Shown here one piece after another: positions 1-5,998 of a stretch of 14,400 nucleotides of DNA. Every line of letters begins with the position of its first letter. Position 1 is the first letter of the stretch. The notes under the pieces were generated by a model, which did not search any database, was not told the origin of the DNA, and saw nothing but the letters and a program-made list of their open reading frames with translations. The DNA lies in NCBI GenBank assembly GCA_964497515.1, contig CAZCCV010000044.1, positions 1 through 14,400 on the forward strand. Reading direction: 5' to 3'. Source of the DNA: CAZCCV01 sp964497515 (GTDB lineage Bacteria > Armatimonadota > UBA5829 > DTLH01). The position numbers and the translations under genes were made by a program.

Positions 1-112
1 CTTCTTGCCAAGAGATATGCAAAACCAATTTTACACACTTTAGAAGAGGTAACCGTTATGTAGTGGGATTGTGCGGAGCGGTTGTAAGATGACCAGTTGT
101 AAGAAAGAGTAA

Positions 113-144
113 GGCTCCGGTCGATAAATAACCGGAGCCGTTTT
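113..144. terminator. Intrinsic terminator left of the repeat-protein gene
   Basis: A perfect 9-bp stem, GGCTCCGGT (113-121) with ACCGGAGCC (131-139), closes a 9-nt loop. It is followed on the plus strand by GTTTTGGTT. On the minus strand the hairpin is followed by TTACTCTTTC, a weaker T-rich run, so it probably serves both the minus-strand gene ending at 169 and any plus-strand gene entering from the left. Confidence 0.75.
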
Positions 145-168
145 GGTTCATATATCAAAGCGTGGCGA

Positions 169-1875
169 CTATTCTTTGCCGAGCACTACGGAAGTCACTG
201 AAAGAGACTTCGCTGCGCCGTGTTCAGCCGGATGCAGGAAGTATCCGCGCTCATTAACAGGCTTCATCTCTTCTACTAATATGCGATGTGCGTTGGCGTA
301 GGCATCTTGGCGTACGCCTGTCACCTGCCAGGAGACTTCAAGCCCCGGAGTTCCGCCAGCAATCCTGAACGCATTGTACTCAATTTTCTGAGCGATATAG
401 ACAGGTGCAAAACCTCCGATACAAGTGAGTTGATATCTGAAATCCTTGTTTAGAGCTTGGAAGTAGTCTGGCAGATAGACCCAGGCCTCACCATTGTCGT
501 CCAGGATAACGTTGCCATTGTAGACATTCATCATATCCGGGCTTTCGACGAATGAGTGGTAGAGGTATTTGTTTTCCGGATCCAGCGGGTGATCGATCTT
601 AAACGACCCGGACGACTTGGAGAGATTACCCGTAATACTCACTTTTCCTTGCAAGAAAGCCGCATAGGAATCTGCTCCCGTTGCCTTGCCAACTATAGCT
701 TGCGATGACTCAGCAGTTGTTTCTGCCCAGACGCCTTGCGCAGCTGTTCCCAGGTAAGCCAAGCTTCCACTGTCGTTCATAGCTCTCATCGCAGGTGCAG
801 AAGCAGTGTTTGCTTGAATCCCGTACCCTCCCCCCTGATTCCAAACAGCTATACCAGCCCTAGTGTTATTACTATTCGTCAGCGACACTTCAAGTCCGCT
901 TCCCTTACCGGTGTGGTCTACTTTTACCGCAGTTAGAGTGTTGTTATTATTCGTTGACTCTACCATCAAGGCTGTGCCTAGACCAACAGTACGACATTCA
1001 ATTGAGCGCCCCGTACCAGCTGTCAAGGTGGCGACAGCTGGTTGAGTATTATAGGTGTTGTGTAGAACTGAGTACAATCCAGCCCCTTTGTGATACCCTT
1101 CTACTAACAAAGTGTATGTTGCTGAGTCAGTTCCCGGGTTTCTGAAAACACCAGCGCGTCCCTTTAGTGTCGTTCCAAAAACTGCTATTCCGTTAGTGCT
1201 TGTGCCATAGAGTCCATATCCAGCATTTGCAACACCTTTAACACCCAATCCCTCAACTTTGTTGTTAGCACCCACAACGCCAGCTTCTCCTTGGTGCGAC
1301 ACGCCTACAACACCCCTGCCGTGCTGGCTGATTCCATATACTCCGGTAGCCACAGAACCGTTGTCGGCGATTCCCAATACACCGGTGCCACCGATTTTGT
1401 TACTGCCACCTTTAACACCAGCTTCACCGTTTTGGGTGACGCCTACAACACCTCTACCGTTTTGGCTGAAACCGTAGACTCCCATAGCTGCTGCACCGGT
1501 GTCGGCAATGCCGTATACACCGATACCATCTTTTTTGGTGTTGGCGCCCTTCATTCCGGCCTCACCATTGTAGGTAACTCCAACTACACCTCTACCGTTC
1601 TGGCTGACACCGTATACACCAGTAGAAGTAAGACCGACATTAGCAATGCCATATACGCCAGTGCCGCCTGCCATTTGGTTTTCACCAAAAATGGCTCTAT
1701 CACCTTTGACAGATATGGCATGGATTCCGATACCAGTCCCGAGATTGGTAATTTTGAAAGCAGGGTTCGCATTAGTAGTGCTTCCCGTGTAGGGTAAAGA
1801 GAGTTGAGCTGCCGATGTGAGCGACAAAGAGAAGCTAAGTGCGATCACGACGACAAAGATTCTGGATAGATTCAT
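169..1875 (-). CDS. Secreted glycine-rich repeat protein with conserved C-terminal domain
   Basis: I do not recognise a named family and assign no enzymatic role. Numbering here counts from an upstream in-frame ATG at 1890. The start is set at the ATG at 1875: GGAGG lies 8 nt before it, whereas the ATG at 1890 overlaps that GGAGG and has no site of its own. The mature start gives 568 aa with a signal peptide (MNLSRIFVVVIALSFSLS, cut near TSAA-Q). Residues 76-251 are three 46-aa repeats plus a decayed fourth, each with GVYGIA, SQNGRGVVGV and NGEAGVKG blocks. Residues about 265-360 hold a 25-aa-period pattern (V310 and V335, each followed by a TNxNNT motif). Residues 430-543 form a compact domain (HPLDPENKYLYHSFVESPDM, IGGFAPVYIAQKI, WQVTGVRQDAYANAHR) that I recall as the end of other bacterial repeat proteins. 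The glycine/valine pattern suggests an extracellular trimeric beta-fibre, as in tail-fibre-like proteins. It is monocistronic with its own promoter. Confidence 0.85.
   Translation of the reverse strand: MNLSRIFVVVIALSFSLSLTSAAQLSLPYTGSTTNANPAFKITNLGTGIGIHAISVKGDRAIFGENQMAGGTGVYGIANVGLTSTGVYGVSQNGRGVVGVTYNGEAGMKGANTKKDGIGVYGIADTGAAAMGVYGFSQNGRGVVGVTQNGEAGVKGGSNKIGGTGVLGIADNGSVATGVYGISQHGRGVVGVSHQGEAGVVGANNKVEGLGVKGVANAGYGLYGTSTNGIAVFGTTLKGRAGVFRNPGTDSATYTLLVEGYHKGAGLYSVLHNTYNTQPAVATLTAGTGRSIECRTVGLGTALMVESTNNNNTLTAVKVDHTGKGSGLEVSLTNSNNTRAGIAVWNQGGGYGIQANTASAPAMRAMNDSGSLAYLGTAAQGVWAETTAESSQAIVGKATGADSYAAFLQGKVSITGNLSKSSGSFKIDHPLDPENKYLYHSFVESPDMMNVYNGNVILDDNGEAWVYLPDYFQALNKDFRYQLTCIGGFAPVYIAQKIEYNAFRIAGGTPGLEVSWQVTGVRQDAYANAHRILVEEMKPVNERGYFLHPAEHGAAKSLSVTSVVLGKE
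1138..1665 (-). repeat. Array of three 138-bp coding repeats plus a degenerate fourth
   Basis: Within the repeat protein, units run 1665-1528, 1527-1390 and 1389-1252, each exactly 46 codons with no indels. A shorter decayed unit follows at 1251-1138, lacking about four residues in its first half. The protein blocks are conserved (SQ[NH]GRGVVGV, GEAG) while third positions differ often. This points to old duplications kept by selection rather than recent expansion. Confidence 0.85.
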
Positions 1876-1923
1876 AATTAGTGCCTCCATCTCCGTTTTG
1901 TTGAAGTAGTTGCATGTGAATGA

Positions 1924-1952
1924 ACCTTAGCACGCGACTAAGTCATTGTCAA
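1924..1952 (-). promoter_or_regulatory. Sigma70-type promoter of the repeat-protein gene
   Basis: Read on the minus strand, TTGACA (1952-1947) is separated by 17 nt from TAAGGT (1929-1924). A perfect -35, ideal spacing and a fair -10 lie about 50 nt upstream of the chosen start at 1875. Confidence 0.6.
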
Positions 1953-1985
1953 ACGTAGATTCTATCTGATCCATAGTTACTCTGC

Positions 1986-2015
1986 TTGAAAGTTGGGAAG
2001 ACTGTAATGTGATAT
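1986..2015 (+). promoter_or_regulatory. Putative promoter of the dehydrogenase-hydrolase operon
   Basis: TTGAAA (1986-1991) and TGATAT (2010-2015) are separated by 18 nt. Transcription would start near 2022. GGGAGG (2036-2041) sits 7 nt before the ATG at 2049. Confidence 0.5.
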
Positions 2016-2048
2016 GCTGGCAAGCGGGCTGAAACGGGAGGTGCGTTA

Positions 2049-2981
2049 ATGAGACTGAAGGTGAGTATCATCGGCGGGGGAGGCAGGGTAGGTTCGAATG
2101 CTGCTTACGCTCTGCAGCTCGGAGGGTTGGTTCAGGAGTTGGCGCTTGTGGATGTCAACCGCGAGCAAGCGGAGGGAGAAGCGCTGGATCTCAGGCACGG
2201 GGCAGCGCTTTCGGGAGGTGCAAAACGGATTTACGCCGGCGGTCCGGAAGCAGTGGAGGGGTCTGATATCGTCCTGATAACAGCGGGACTTCGCAGGCTG
2301 CCGGACGAGAGCCGGTTTGATCTGATGCACCGCAATGCGGGACTCTTCAGCAGTATTCTCGAAGGCATTCGCCGAGTGCGACTGCCGGCAGATGCAACGC
2401 TTGTGGTAGTGTCGAACCCTGTCGATATTATGACGCACCTTGCAGTAGAATCGGGCATCTTTCCGCCCCACAGAGTCGTTGGTTTAGGGACTTTGCTTGA
2501 TACAACGAGATTCCGCTCGCTTCTTGCGGAGCACTTCAATGTGAATCCGAGGAGCGTCGATGCGCTGATTCTAGGTGAACACGGAGACAGTATGGTACCC
2601 ATCTGGAGCACCGCTACCATAAATGGAGCGACACTTCAGGGATTCCCCGGCTACGATGAAGAGAAAGTGCACGCAGTGTTCGACTTCACAAACAACAGTG
2701 GAGCCGAAGTGCTGCGCCTGAAAGGAGGTGCAGGATACGCTGTAGGATTAGCAGTGCGAGAGCTAATCGACGCCATTATCCTTGATCGGCGGTCGGTACT
2801 CCCCGTCTCGACGTTGCAAAACGGTATGCTCGGCATCAGAGATGTCTGCATGTCGCTGCCTACAATCATTGGCCGTGCAGGAGTGAAAGGTGTTGTAGAG
2901 ATAGCCGCTTCTGAGTCAGAGAAGGATGCGTTAAGGGATAGCGCGAATATCATCAAGGAGAACAGGAGACGAATATCCTGA
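2049..2981 (+). CDS. NAD-dependent lactate/malate dehydrogenase family enzyme
   Basis: This 310-aa cytoplasmic 2-hydroxyacid dehydrogenase has the usual family length. It has the NAD-binding GxGxxG (G10-G15), the acidic residue ending beta2 (LVDVN, D35), N123, the catalytic pair D151 (DTTRF, with R154) and H178 (GEHGDS), and the mobile-loop arginine R89. Specificity residues point to malate/oxaloacetate: the position equivalent to Gln102 of LDH is R83 (AGLRRLPDESR), and the one equivalent to Thr246 is A228 (KGGAGYAVG). The residue two before R89 is glutamate, which is LDH-like, so the loop is mixed. Automated annotation could easily say L-lactate dehydrogenase. A good GGGAGG site precedes the ATG, and the metallo-hydrolase follows after 33 nt, probably in the same operon. 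The family is certain; the substrate is inferred. Confidence 0.93.
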   Translation: MRLKVSIIGGGGRVGSNAAYALQLGGLVQELALVDVNREQAEGEALDLRHGAALSGGAKRIYAGGPEAVEGSDIVLITAGLRRLPDESRFDLMHRNAGLFSSILEGIRRVRLPADATLVVVSNPVDIMTHLAVESGIFPPHRVVGLGTLLDTTRFRSLLAEHFNVNPRSVDALILGEHGDSMVPIWSTATINGATLQGFPGYDEEKVHAVFDFTNNSGAEVLRLKGGAGYAVGLAVRELIDAIILDRRSVLPVSTLQNGMLGIRDVCMSLPTIIGRAGVKGVVEIAASESEKDALRDSANIIKENRRRIS

Positions 2982-3014
2982 GGTTGACGCTTTGGGGCAT
3001 TTTGGAGGAAACAG

Positions 3015-3671
3015 ATGATCATTCAATGGTTGGGGCACAGCTCGTTTCTGATCGTTACCGAGTCTGGCACGCGTATAGTGACTGATCCGTATGAGCCGGG
3101 AGGTTACGAAGGAGCGATCAGATATGGCGCACTCAAGGAGCCTGTGGATGTTGTGACAATTTCTCACGAGCACCCGGATCACAACTATGTGCAGATGGTT
3201 GGCGGGAGTCCGATTGTGGTGAGGGGCGCTGGAGAGTTCGTTGCTGAGGGTGTATCGTTCTTCGGAGTCCCAACAATGCACGATAAGACCGGCGGCTCAG
3301 AGCGTGGAAAGAACACAGTATTTGTAATAATGGCGGATGGTATGAAGCTCTGCCATCTCGGAGATCTCGGACACATGTTAACGCACGATCAAGCGGCCGA
3401 AATCGGTTCGGTGGATGTGTTGTTGGCTCCGGTTGGAGGTCATTTTACCATCGACGCGGACGAAGCGTGGCAGGTGGCTGATATGCTTTCGGCCAGAGTA
3501 GTAGTCCCGATGCACTTCAAAACGGAAAAAATCGACTTTCCGATTGGGAGCGTGGATCAGTTCACAGATGGAAAAGCCAATATTAAGCACGCAGATTCGT
3601 CCAAGTTTGAGATCAGCAAAGCAAGCCTGCCTGTCGTGCGCGAAGTAGTAGTTTTGAAACACGCTTTGTAG
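3015..3671 (+). CDS. UPF0173-like metallo-beta-lactamase-fold hydrolase
   Basis: This 218-aa protein of the COG2220 / UlaG-like branch of the MBL superfamily is a probable cytoplasmic metal-dependent hydrolase of unknown substrate. Visible metal-site motifs are H8 in WLGHSS, SHEHPDH (H51, H53, D55, H56), HLGD (D117) and PMHF (H167). The length and compact motif order fit the short UPF0173 type without extra domains. GGAGG (3004-3008) lies 6 nt before the ATG. The gene begins 33 nt after the dehydrogenase stop with no promoter or terminator between, so the two are likely co-transcribed; whether they share a pathway is unknown. No clear terminator precedes the tRNA promoter downstream. Confidence 0.9.
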   Translation: MIIQWLGHSSFLIVTESGTRIVTDPYEPGGYEGAIRYGALKEPVDVVTISHEHPDHNYVQMVGGSPIVVRGAGEFVAEGVSFFGVPTMHDKTGGSERGKNTVFVIMADGMKLCHLGDLGHMLTHDQAAEIGSVDVLLAPVGGHFTIDADEAWQVADMLSARVVVPMHFKTEKIDFPIGSVDQFTDGKANIKHADSSKFEISKASLPVVREVVVLKHAL

Positions 3672-3693
3672 CAAATCAGAGATGAACGTTGTC

Positions 3694-3723
3694 TTGCGCC
3701 GGTTTGGTGGTCTGTGGTAAAAT
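3694..3723 (+). promoter_or_regulatory. Promoter of the tRNA gene
   Basis: TTGCGC (3694-3699) is followed by an 18-nt spacer and TAAAAT (3718-3723). The -10 ends 13 nt before the mature tRNA 5' end at 3737, leaving a short leader for RNase P to remove. Confidence 0.55.
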
Positions 3724-3736
3724 GCGAAGGTGGCAC

Positions 3737-3811
3737 GGGCCCATAGCTCAGCGGTAGAGCGGGCGGCTCATAACCGCTTGGTCCCTGGTTCGAATCCGGG
3801 TGGGCCCACCA
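3737..3811 (+). tRNA. tRNA with CAT anticodon (tRNA-Ile2 more likely than elongator Met)
   Basis: This is a complete 75-nt cloverleaf with encoded CCA. The acceptor is GGGCCCA/TGGGCCC with discriminator A. The D stem is GCTC/GAGC, the anticodon loop CTCATAA on GGCGG/CCGCT, the variable loop TGGTC, and the T arm CCTGG-TTCGAAT-CCGGG. The paired first base and a non-GGG/CCC anticodon stem rule out initiator tRNA. C4-G69 and C5-G68 in the acceptor stem, and an ileX-like anticodon-to-variable region, favour the minor isoleucine tRNA whose C34 is changed to lysidine by TilS for AUA decoding. Elongator tRNA-Met cannot be excluded by eye. Confidence 0.95.
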
Positions 3812-3858
3812 CAGATGAACCTCGGCATATCTGTCCAATTGCGACAGCCTTCATCGGT

Positions 3859-3888
3859 TTGACACTCGTTCCATCGACGTGCTACACT
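3859..3888 (+). promoter_or_regulatory. Promoter of hpf
   Basis: A consensus TTGACA (3859-3864) is followed by an 18-nt spacer and TACACT (3883-3888). The predicted leader holds a small hairpin, GGGCG (3899-3903) with CGCCC (3913-3917), then AAAGGAG (3927-3933). The gap to the ATG at 3946 is a rather long 12 nt. Confidence 0.65.
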
Positions 3889-3945
3889 TTACTGGTTCGG
3901 GCGGAAAAACCTCGCCCACCGATATGAAAGGAGTTCCCACTTCAC

Positions 3946-4515
3946 ATGCTTGTTACAGTCAAGGGCAAGAACGTGGAGGTGACTGACGCCCTCAAGCGTT
4001 ACGCAGAGAAGAAAGTCCAGAAGCTCGAGAAGTACTTCAAAGACATCAAAGAAGCACAGGTAATCCAGAGCGTGCAACGAAACTGGCATATAGTTGAGGT
4101 TCAGCTCGAGGGAGATGGCATTTTGCTTCGGGGCGAAGAGCGCACCGATGATATGTATGCTTCGATAGACTTGGTAGTCGAGAAGCTGGAGCGGCGTGTT
4201 CAGCGCTTTAAGGGGAAACTTTACGGTAAGGCTACAATCAAGGGGCCAAGGGAGCGAGCTGCCGAGCGCGACTTAACAACCGCAGCAGCCGCTGGTATGG
4301 AGAGTCTTGAGGAAGAGCCGGTAGAGGACACCGCGCCGACCATTGTAAGAATGAAAAGGTTTGCTTTCAAACCGATGACACCCGAAGATGCAGCCACTCA
4401 GATGGAGCTTCTTCATCACGACTTTTTTGTGTTCCTTAACTCGACAACAGAGAGCATAAACGTCGTCTACAGAAGAAAAGACGGCAACTATGGTCTCATC
4501 GAGCCAGATATTTGA
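3946..4515 (+). CDS. hpf: Long-form ribosome hibernation promoting factor
   Basis: This 189-aa protein binds the 30S decoding region and drives 100S ribosome dimer formation in slow growth. Residues 1 to about 97 are the HPF/YfiA ribosome-binding domain (VKGKNVEVTDALKRYAEKK, then ERTDDMYASIDLVVEKLERR). Residues 98-130 are an acidic/alanine linker. Residues 131-187 are the dimerisation domain of the long form, with the conserved VRMKRFAFKPM, QMELLHHDFFVFLN and NVVYRRKDGNYGLIEP blocks. The length is that of typical long HPF, so no separate Rmf is needed. The gene has its own consensus promoter and is followed by two hairpins, the second a good terminator, so it is probably monocistronic. Confidence 0.97.
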   Translation: MLVTVKGKNVEVTDALKRYAEKKVQKLEKYFKDIKEAQVIQSVQRNWHIVEVQLEGDGILLRGEERTDDMYASIDLVVEKLERRVQRFKGKLYGKATIKGPRERAAERDLTTAAAAGMESLEEEPVEDTAPTIVRMKRFAFKPMTPEDAATQMELLHHDFFVFLNSTTESINVVYRRKDGNYGLIEPDI

Positions 4516-4527
4516 GGATAGCGATTG

Positions 4528-4576
4528 GCGAACGGTTAGTTGTCAGGTGCTTTCTTTGCAACTACTGACCGTTCGC
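4528..4576 (+). repeat. Imperfect inverted repeat downstream of hpf
   Basis: GCGAACGGT (4528-4536) pairs with ACCGTTCGC (4568-4576). Pairing continues inward through a T-G wobble and AGTTG/CAACT with a 3-nt bulge, leaving a loop of about 16 nt. There is no T-tract after it, so it is not a canonical terminator by itself. It lies 13 nt after the hpf stop and may protect the mRNA 3' end or bind a protein. Confidence 0.6.
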
Positions 4577-4598
4577 ATTCGTAGACAGTTGTTTATCT

Positions 4599-4627
4599 GC
4601 CTGCAGGAGTATCCTCGCAGGCTTTTT
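4599..4627 (+). terminator. Intrinsic terminator of hpf
   Basis: GCCTGC-AGGA (4599-4608) pairs with TCCT-C-GCAGGC (4612-4622), giving a 10-bp stem with one bulged C and a 3-nt loop, followed directly by TTTTT (4623-4627). Confidence 0.85.
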
Positions 4628-4681
4628 GCGCAGATAGTGCCTCCTTTCCTGAATTGTGAAAGAAGGCAATAGACAATCCGG

Positions 4682-4711
4682 AAGGAGGACTACGCGGATC
4701 CGCCCCGCGTA
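4682..4711 (+). promoter_or_regulatory. fba leader: strong Shine-Dalgarno separated from the ATG by a hairpin
   Basis: AAGGAGG (4682-4688) is a near-perfect ribosome binding site, but the fba ATG is at 4727, 38 nt further on. Between them TACGCGG (4691-4697) and CCGCGTA (4705-4711) form a perfect 7-bp GC-rich stem with a 7-nt loop. Folded, the hairpin would shorten the effective distance to about 17 nt. No ATG, GTG or TTG lies at a normal distance after the AAGGAGG, and the sequence just before the fba ATG offers only a weak AGAAG. Confidence 0.55.
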
Positions 4712-4726
4712 ATCAGAAGAAAAGAC

Positions 4727-5683
4727 ATGCCGCTAGTAACCAGTAAAGAACTACTGCAGCGCGCCCAGGCTGAAGGGTATGCAATCGGCGCGTTCAATGC
4801 CAACAATATGGAGTGCGTCCAAGCTGTCATCGAGACCGCAGAGGAAGAGCAGTCCCCCGTTATACTTCAAGTGAGTCAGGGTGCCATCGCATATGCCGGA
4901 CTCGAGTTTGCTACAATGCTCGTAAAGACAGCGGCCGAACTCGCAACAGTCCCCGTAGTGCTGCACCTCGACCACGGCACCGACTTTCTGCAGAACGTCA
5001 AGTGCCTGCGCGCTGGGTTCACCAGCTTGATGTTTGACGGTTCCTCGCTGCCACTCGATGAGAACATCCGCGTCACTGCCAAGATCACTGAGATTGCCCA
5101 CGCGTGTGGAGTTCCGGTTGAGGCCGAGCTTGGCAAGATTCCGAAGGTGGAAGACAATCTCACCCCGCAGCAAGTAATCGACCTTATGGCCGACCCGGCA
5201 CAGGCTGAGAGATTTGCCGAAGAGACCCAGTGCGACTCGATGGCAGTGGCTATCGGAAGCGTCCACGGGATGAAGGAGAGCATCCAGCCGCTTAACATCA
5301 ACAGACTCGATGAGATCAAGCGCCGCACCGGACTTCCGCTGGTTCTACATGGTGCTTCCGGCGTCGTCTGCACGCGTGAAGAGGCCAAGGCAAAGGGTGT
5401 AAAGCTCGAAGCCCACGAGGGAACCTTGGAAGATGCCATCAAGCACGGTATCTCCAAAGTCAACGTTGCAACGGAGCTTTCGATGGCTTTCCTCCGCGGT
5501 ATGAAGAACGCTTTCGACGAGCGACCCGGCGAGAAGGACATGCGCAAGATCATTCTCCCCGGCAAGAACGCCGTGAAGGATGTAGTTCGCTACTACATTA
5601 AACTCTTCGGATCGAACGGTAAGGCCGCCGAAAGCGGTGCAGTCTCCGGATTGGTCTCAAGCGAGATCAAATACCACGAGTAA
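4727..5683 (+). CDS. fba: Class II fructose-bisphosphate aldolase
   Basis: This 318-aa cytosolic zinc enzyme cleaves fructose 1,6-bisphosphate to DHAP and glyceraldehyde 3-phosphate in glycolysis and runs in reverse in gluconeogenesis. It shows HLDHG (D82 proton donor, H83 zinc ligand), EAELGKI (E134), AIGSVHG (H180 ligand), VLHGASG (H208 ligand, phosphate-binding loop) and KVNVATEL (phosphate site). About 15 extra residues (213-238, rich in Lys/Glu) lie between GASG and the KVNV strand compared with short KbaY/GatY enzymes; similar insertions occur in type B bacterial Fba. The related tagatose-bisphosphate aldolases are the main alternative name. Translation start is set by homology to the usual MPLVTSKELL opening; the leader is unusual (see 4682-4711). 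A terminator follows at 5695-5722. Confidence 0.95.
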   Translation: MPLVTSKELLQRAQAEGYAIGAFNANNMECVQAVIETAEEEQSPVILQVSQGAIAYAGLEFATMLVKTAAELATVPVVLHLDHGTDFLQNVKCLRAGFTSLMFDGSSLPLDENIRVTAKITEIAHACGVPVEAELGKIPKVEDNLTPQQVIDLMADPAQAERFAEETQCDSMAVAIGSVHGMKESIQPLNINRLDEIKRRTGLPLVLHGASGVVCTREEAKAKGVKLEAHEGTLEDAIKHGISKVNVATELSMAFLRGMKNAFDERPGEKDMRKIILPGKNAVKDVVRYYIKLFGSNGKAAESGAVSGLVSSEIKYHE

Positions 5684-5694
5684 TCGAAAATGCC

Positions 5695-5722
5695 GGGCCG
5701 GGCACAAAGCTCGGCCCGTTTT
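5695..5722 (+). terminator. Intrinsic terminator after fba
   Basis: GGGCCGGGC (5695-5703) pairs with GCTCGGCCC (5709-5717), nine pairs including one G-T, around the loop ACAAA. It is followed by GTTTTGCTTTCT. It begins only 12 nt after the fba stop and lies just upstream of the DUF167 start. Confidence 0.8.
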
Positions 5723-5737
5723 GCTTTCTGTGTGTCA

Positions 5738-5998
5738 ATGGCGAGACTGAGAGTGCGTGTGACTCCAAGAGGGTCCAAAGAGGAAATCATCGGCTGGCGG
5801 GAAGGAATTCTGGCCATAAAGCTTACGGCACCTCCGGTTGAGGGAGCTGCCAACAAGGCGTGCATCAGTTTCCTCGCGAAAACGCTTGGGGTTAAGCAAT
5901 CTCAGATATCTCTGACTGCTGGAGAGAAGAGTCGCGAAAAGACTTTTGAAATCGATGGCTTGAGTGAAGCAGAGATAAAAGCGAAAACCGGAAGCTAG
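5738..5998 (+). CDS. DUF167 / YggU family protein (UPF0235)
   Basis: This 86-aa protein belongs to a widespread small family of unknown molecular function. Conserved features seen are VRVTPRGSKEEIIGW (residues 6-20), LKLT-type core IKLTAPPVEGAANK (27-40) and the basic AGEKSREKTFEI (61-72). The ATG at 5738 is chosen because conservation starts at ARLRVRV. An in-frame ATG at 5690 would place 16 unconserved residues across the fba terminator stem. Neither start has a clear Shine-Dalgarno site, so translation or transcription may depend on read-through from fba. The stop codon is shared in a CTAG with the convergent gene. Confidence 0.85.
   Translation: MARLRVRVTPRGSKEEIIGWREGILAIKLTAPPVEGAANKACISFLAKTLGVKQSQISLTAGEKSREKTFEIDGLSEAEIKAKTGS

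Noticed and set aside
1..63. Open frame from the left edge ending in TAG at 61-63 (tail of an upstream plus-strand gene)
   Set aside because: Only 20 codons are visible, another frame is also open to about 92, and no motif decides between them. The terminator at 113-144 is compatible with such a gene but does not prove it.
1138..1665. CRISPR or minisatellite interpretation of the 138-bp repeats
   Set aside because: The units are in frame, lie inside a long coding sequence, have no spacers, and diverge mostly at synonymous positions.
1259..1797. Plus-strand open frames opposite the repeat protein, up to 168 aa
   Set aside because: They arise from the low stop density of the glycine-rich repeats on the other strand. 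They have proline/threonine-rich repetitive composition and no ribosome binding site.
2046..2620. Minus-strand open frames within the dehydrogenase gene
   Set aside because: They are shadows of a well-conserved plus-strand gene, with no family motif of their own.
4682..4726. A short leader peptide using the orphan AAGGAGG before fba
   Set aside because: No ATG, GTG or TTG occurs at 4-15 nt after the site, so no leader peptide can be proposed.
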